DNA of 64,000 bases from Hydrogenoanaerobacterium sp032017025 (GTDB lineage Bacteria > Bacillota > Clostridia > Oscillospirales > Ruminococcaceae): contig NZ_DALZQO010000007.1 of assembly GCF_032017025.1 (NCBI RefSeq), forward strand, positions 62,001 to 126,000. Reading direction: 5' to 3'. The position numbers were made by a program, and so were the translations under genes. Shown in pieces: positions 62,362 to 64,000 of this stretch (its first letter is position 1; every line of letters begins with the position of its first letter). Under the pieces are notes generated by a model. That model did not search any database and had not been told where the DNA came from. It saw only the letters and a list, made by a program, of their open reading frames with translations.

Positions 62362-63330
62362 ATGTCAAAACAAGTATTGGTTCTCATCCCGATGGATGAT
62401 GCGCATAAAAAGCATCTGGAGCAAATAGCACCGGACGCTGAGTTCACCTACGCGAAAGAACGAACCGTTACCAAAGAACAGGTGCAGGCAGCAAACATCA
62501 TTCTCGGTTCTCCGCCTGCTTTTATGCTCAAAGATTCGCCGAATCTTGAGCTATTGCAGCTCAACAGCGCGGGTGCAAACCGCTATATCCCCGAGGGCGT
62601 GCTGCCGGCAGGCGTAAAGCTATGCAACGCAACGGGGGCATATGGGCTTGCAATTTCGGAATATATGGTTGGCGTACTGCTGACGCTGTACAAAGACCTG
62701 CACCGTTACCGCGACCACCAGCACAAAGGTTTGTGGAAGGACCTTGGCAGCACCAAATCTATCTATGGCTCTACCGTGCTGATTGTGGGACTTGGGGATA
62801 TCGGCAGTGAATTTGCAAGGCGCATCAAGGCATTCGGCGGCTATACCATTGGCTTGCGCCGCAGCGGTACTGCAAAGCCTGAGTTTATAGATGAATTGTA
62901 CCTGACCGAACAGCTCGACGCACTGCTGCCCCGTGCCGACGTAGTAGCACTTTGCCTGCCCGAAACCCCCGCTACCAAGGGGTTGATGAACCAAGAGCGC
63001 CTATCGCTCTGCAAACAGGGTGCGGTTTTAATTAATGTGGGGCGCGGCAGTGCAGTTGATACCGAAGCGCTTTGTAACGCGCTGGAAAGCGGTCATTTAA
63101 AAGGGGCTGCAGTGGATGTAACCGACCCTGAGCCTTTGCCTGCCGACCACCGTATGTGGGGGTTGGAGAACGTTATCATCACCCCGCATGTATCGGGCGG
63201 CTACCACGACGGCGAAACCCACCAACGCATTCTGCGCATTGCCGAGCAAAACCTTTCTGCTTATCTCGCAGGCGAAAAACTGATGAACCCCGTCGATTTT
63301 ACAACCGGCTACAAAGTTTCGAATAAATAA
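62362..63330 (+). CDS. D-isomer-specific 2-hydroxyacid dehydrogenase family protein
   Basis: 322 residues. The NAD-binding domain (GLGDIGSEFARRIKAFG) is flanked by the split catalytic domain. Catalytic arginine is in VGRGSAVDTEAL, the acid near VTDPEPLP, and the histidine in ITPHVSGGYHDGE. AAAGGAG precedes the ATG. Probably cotranscribed with the ABC exporter. Substrate (hydroxypyruvate, phosphoglycerate-like or other) is not decidable. Confidence 0.92.
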   Translation: MSKQVLVLIPMDDAHKKHLEQIAPDAEFTYAKERTVTKEQVQAANIILGSPPAFMLKDSPNLELLQLNSAGANRYIPEGVLPAGVKLCNATGAYGLAISEYMVGVLLTLYKDLHRYRDHQHKGLWKDLGSTKSIYGSTVLIVGLGDIGSEFARRIKAFGGYTIGLRRSGTAKPEFIDELYLTEQLDALLPRADVVALCLPETPATKGLMNQERLSLCKQGAVLINVGRGSAVDTEALCNALESGHLKGAAVDVTDPEPLPADHRMWGLENVIITPHVSGGYHDGETHQRILRIAEQNLSAYLAGEKLMNPVDFTTGYKVSNK

Positions 63331-63333
63331 CAT

Positions 63334-63362
63334 TTGGCTTTTGGGGGAAACAGTTTTATAAT
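63334..63362 (+). promoter_or_regulatory. Promoter of mscL
   Basis: TTGGCT (63334-63339), 17-base spacer, TATAAT (63357-63362), 41 bases before the ATG. Confidence 0.65.
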
Positions 63363-63403
63363 AAAAGAAACAAAACAAATCTATCAACTTTGGAGGGTTT
63401 CTC

Positions 63404-63817
63404 ATGTGGAAAGACTTTAAAAAATTCGCCTTTAAAGGTAATGTACTTGATATGGCTGTCGGTGTTATCATCGGCGGTGCATTCGGCAAAATTGTAAGCT
63501 CGCTGGTAAACGACATTATCATGCCGTTTTTCGGCTTTATTACCGCCGGTATGGACTTTAATAAGATGAAGTATATCCTCAGCCCGGCGGAGATTGTTGC
63601 CGGTGAAATCGTAAAACCTGAGGCAGCAATCCTGTACGGTAGCTTTATCCAAAATATTATCGACTTTTTAATCATTGCATTCTCTATTTTTATAGCAATT
63701 AAGGTCATCAACCGAAAAAAAGACAAGCAGAAAAAAGAGGAAATCCCCGCCGCCCCTGCCCCTACCGAGACAGAGCTGCTTGCCGAGATCCGTGATCTGC
63801 TCAAGGATAAGAAGTAG
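63404..63817 (+). CDS. mscL: Large-conductance mechanosensitive channel
   Basis: 137 residues. The N-terminal amphipathic helix and pore helix read FKKFAFKGNVLDMAVGVIIGG with conserved G/A packing. A short loop follows, then the second helix FLIIAFSIFIAIKVIN, and a charged cytoplasmic helix bundle LLAEIRDLLKDK. Length and motifs are those of MscL, which opens on hypo-osmotic shock. GGAGG precedes the ATG. Confidence 0.96.
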   Translation: MWKDFKKFAFKGNVLDMAVGVIIGGAFGKIVSSLVNDIIMPFFGFITAGMDFNKMKYILSPAEIVAGEIVKPEAAILYGSFIQNIIDFLIIAFSIFIAIKVINRKKDKQKKEEIPAAPAPTETELLAEIRDLLKDKK

Positions 63818-63826
63818 GGAGATACC

Positions 63827-64000
63827 ATGCAAATCATACACAACGGAAGAATACTGAAGATTACAGATGCGCACACCCACATCTATCCCGGTAAAATTGC
63901 AGAAAAAGCCACCGCTTCGGTAGGGCAGTTTTATGGCATAGGCATAGAGCGAATTGGGTTTCCGCATGCGCTGGTGCAAAGCGGCGGTAAAATCGGCGTA
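63827..64000 (+). CDS. Amidohydrolase family protein, 5' part only
   Basis: 58 codons to the window edge. ITDAHTHIYPGKIAEKA contains the D-x-H-x-H metal motif of TIM-barrel amidohydrolases right at the N-terminus, as in TatD- or ACMSD-like members. TAGGGAG precedes the ATG at 63827, ten bases after the mscL stop. Reaction cannot be assigned from this fragment. Confidence 0.8.
   Translation, partial: MQIIHNGRILKITDAHTHIYPGKIAEKATASVGQFYGIGIERIGFPHALVQSGGKIGV

Overview
The window looks like a chromosomal scaffold from a Gram-positive, gut-dwelling clostridium (Oscillospirales-like; this is inference). The signs are AGGAGG ribosome binding sites, sigma-A type promoters, lipoprotein-type solute-binding proteins, YesM/YesN regulators and host-glycan degradation genes. 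No rRNA, tRNA or CRISPR array was seen. A run of ten Ns (9667-9676) marks a scaffold join inside azlD.

Layout. 1-3.0 kb: a minus-strand wbpE/wbpD/wbpA-like block for an N-acetylated sugar-nucleotide uronic acid, cut by the window edge. 3.2-10.7 kb: housekeeping genes (SDR oxidoreductase, YaiI, GH3 lipoprotein, PNPOx-like flavoprotein, URO-D-like protein, azlCD, DUF1653, exonuclease III). 10.9-17.7 kb: two divergent operons of a MacAB-like exporter. One has ATPase, CARDB-like surface protein and permease; the other has adaptor and permease but no ATPase. 17.7-19.7 kb: a GNAT acetyltransferase and rlmD.

19,661-33,655: an AT-rich integrated mobilizable element of about 14.0 kb in the 3' end of rlmD. 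It is bounded by a 6-bp core, CGTTGA. It carries a large serine recombinase, a MOB_P-type relaxase, a truncated ParA, other mobilome remnants and three defence-like loci: a nuclease/ATPase gene pair, a protein with two PD-(D/E)xK-like domains, and an ABC-three-component-like cassette in which three genes each carry a single-base frameshift. The most striking observation is that the recombinase reading frame continues in frame across the reconstructed attP. In the circular element the protein would be about 675 residues. In the integrated form it ends after 565 residues, and its last 126 codons lie 14 kb away as an orphan ORF beside attR.

34-42 kb: a pirin, then an AraC regulator divergent from a lacto-N-biose/galacto-N-biose operon (solute-binding protein, two permeases, a DUF6903-like peptide, GH112 phosphorylase). 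A highly structured intergenic RNA candidate follows the binding-protein gene. 42-44.7 kb: radical SAM protein, TetR and AraC/GyrI-like regulators. 44.8-59.1 kb: a long minus-strand glycan operon (LplB/LplC-type permeases, lipoprotein, GH123-like, Gfo/Idh/MocA, frameshifted GH110, GH31, acyltransferase-like), with a YesM/YesN two-component system divergent from it. 59.2-64 kb: DEAD-box helicase, ABC exporter, 2-hydroxyacid dehydrogenase, mscL and the start of an amidohydrolase. The two glycan operons together suggest use of mucin or blood-group type galactosides and N-acetylgalactosaminides.
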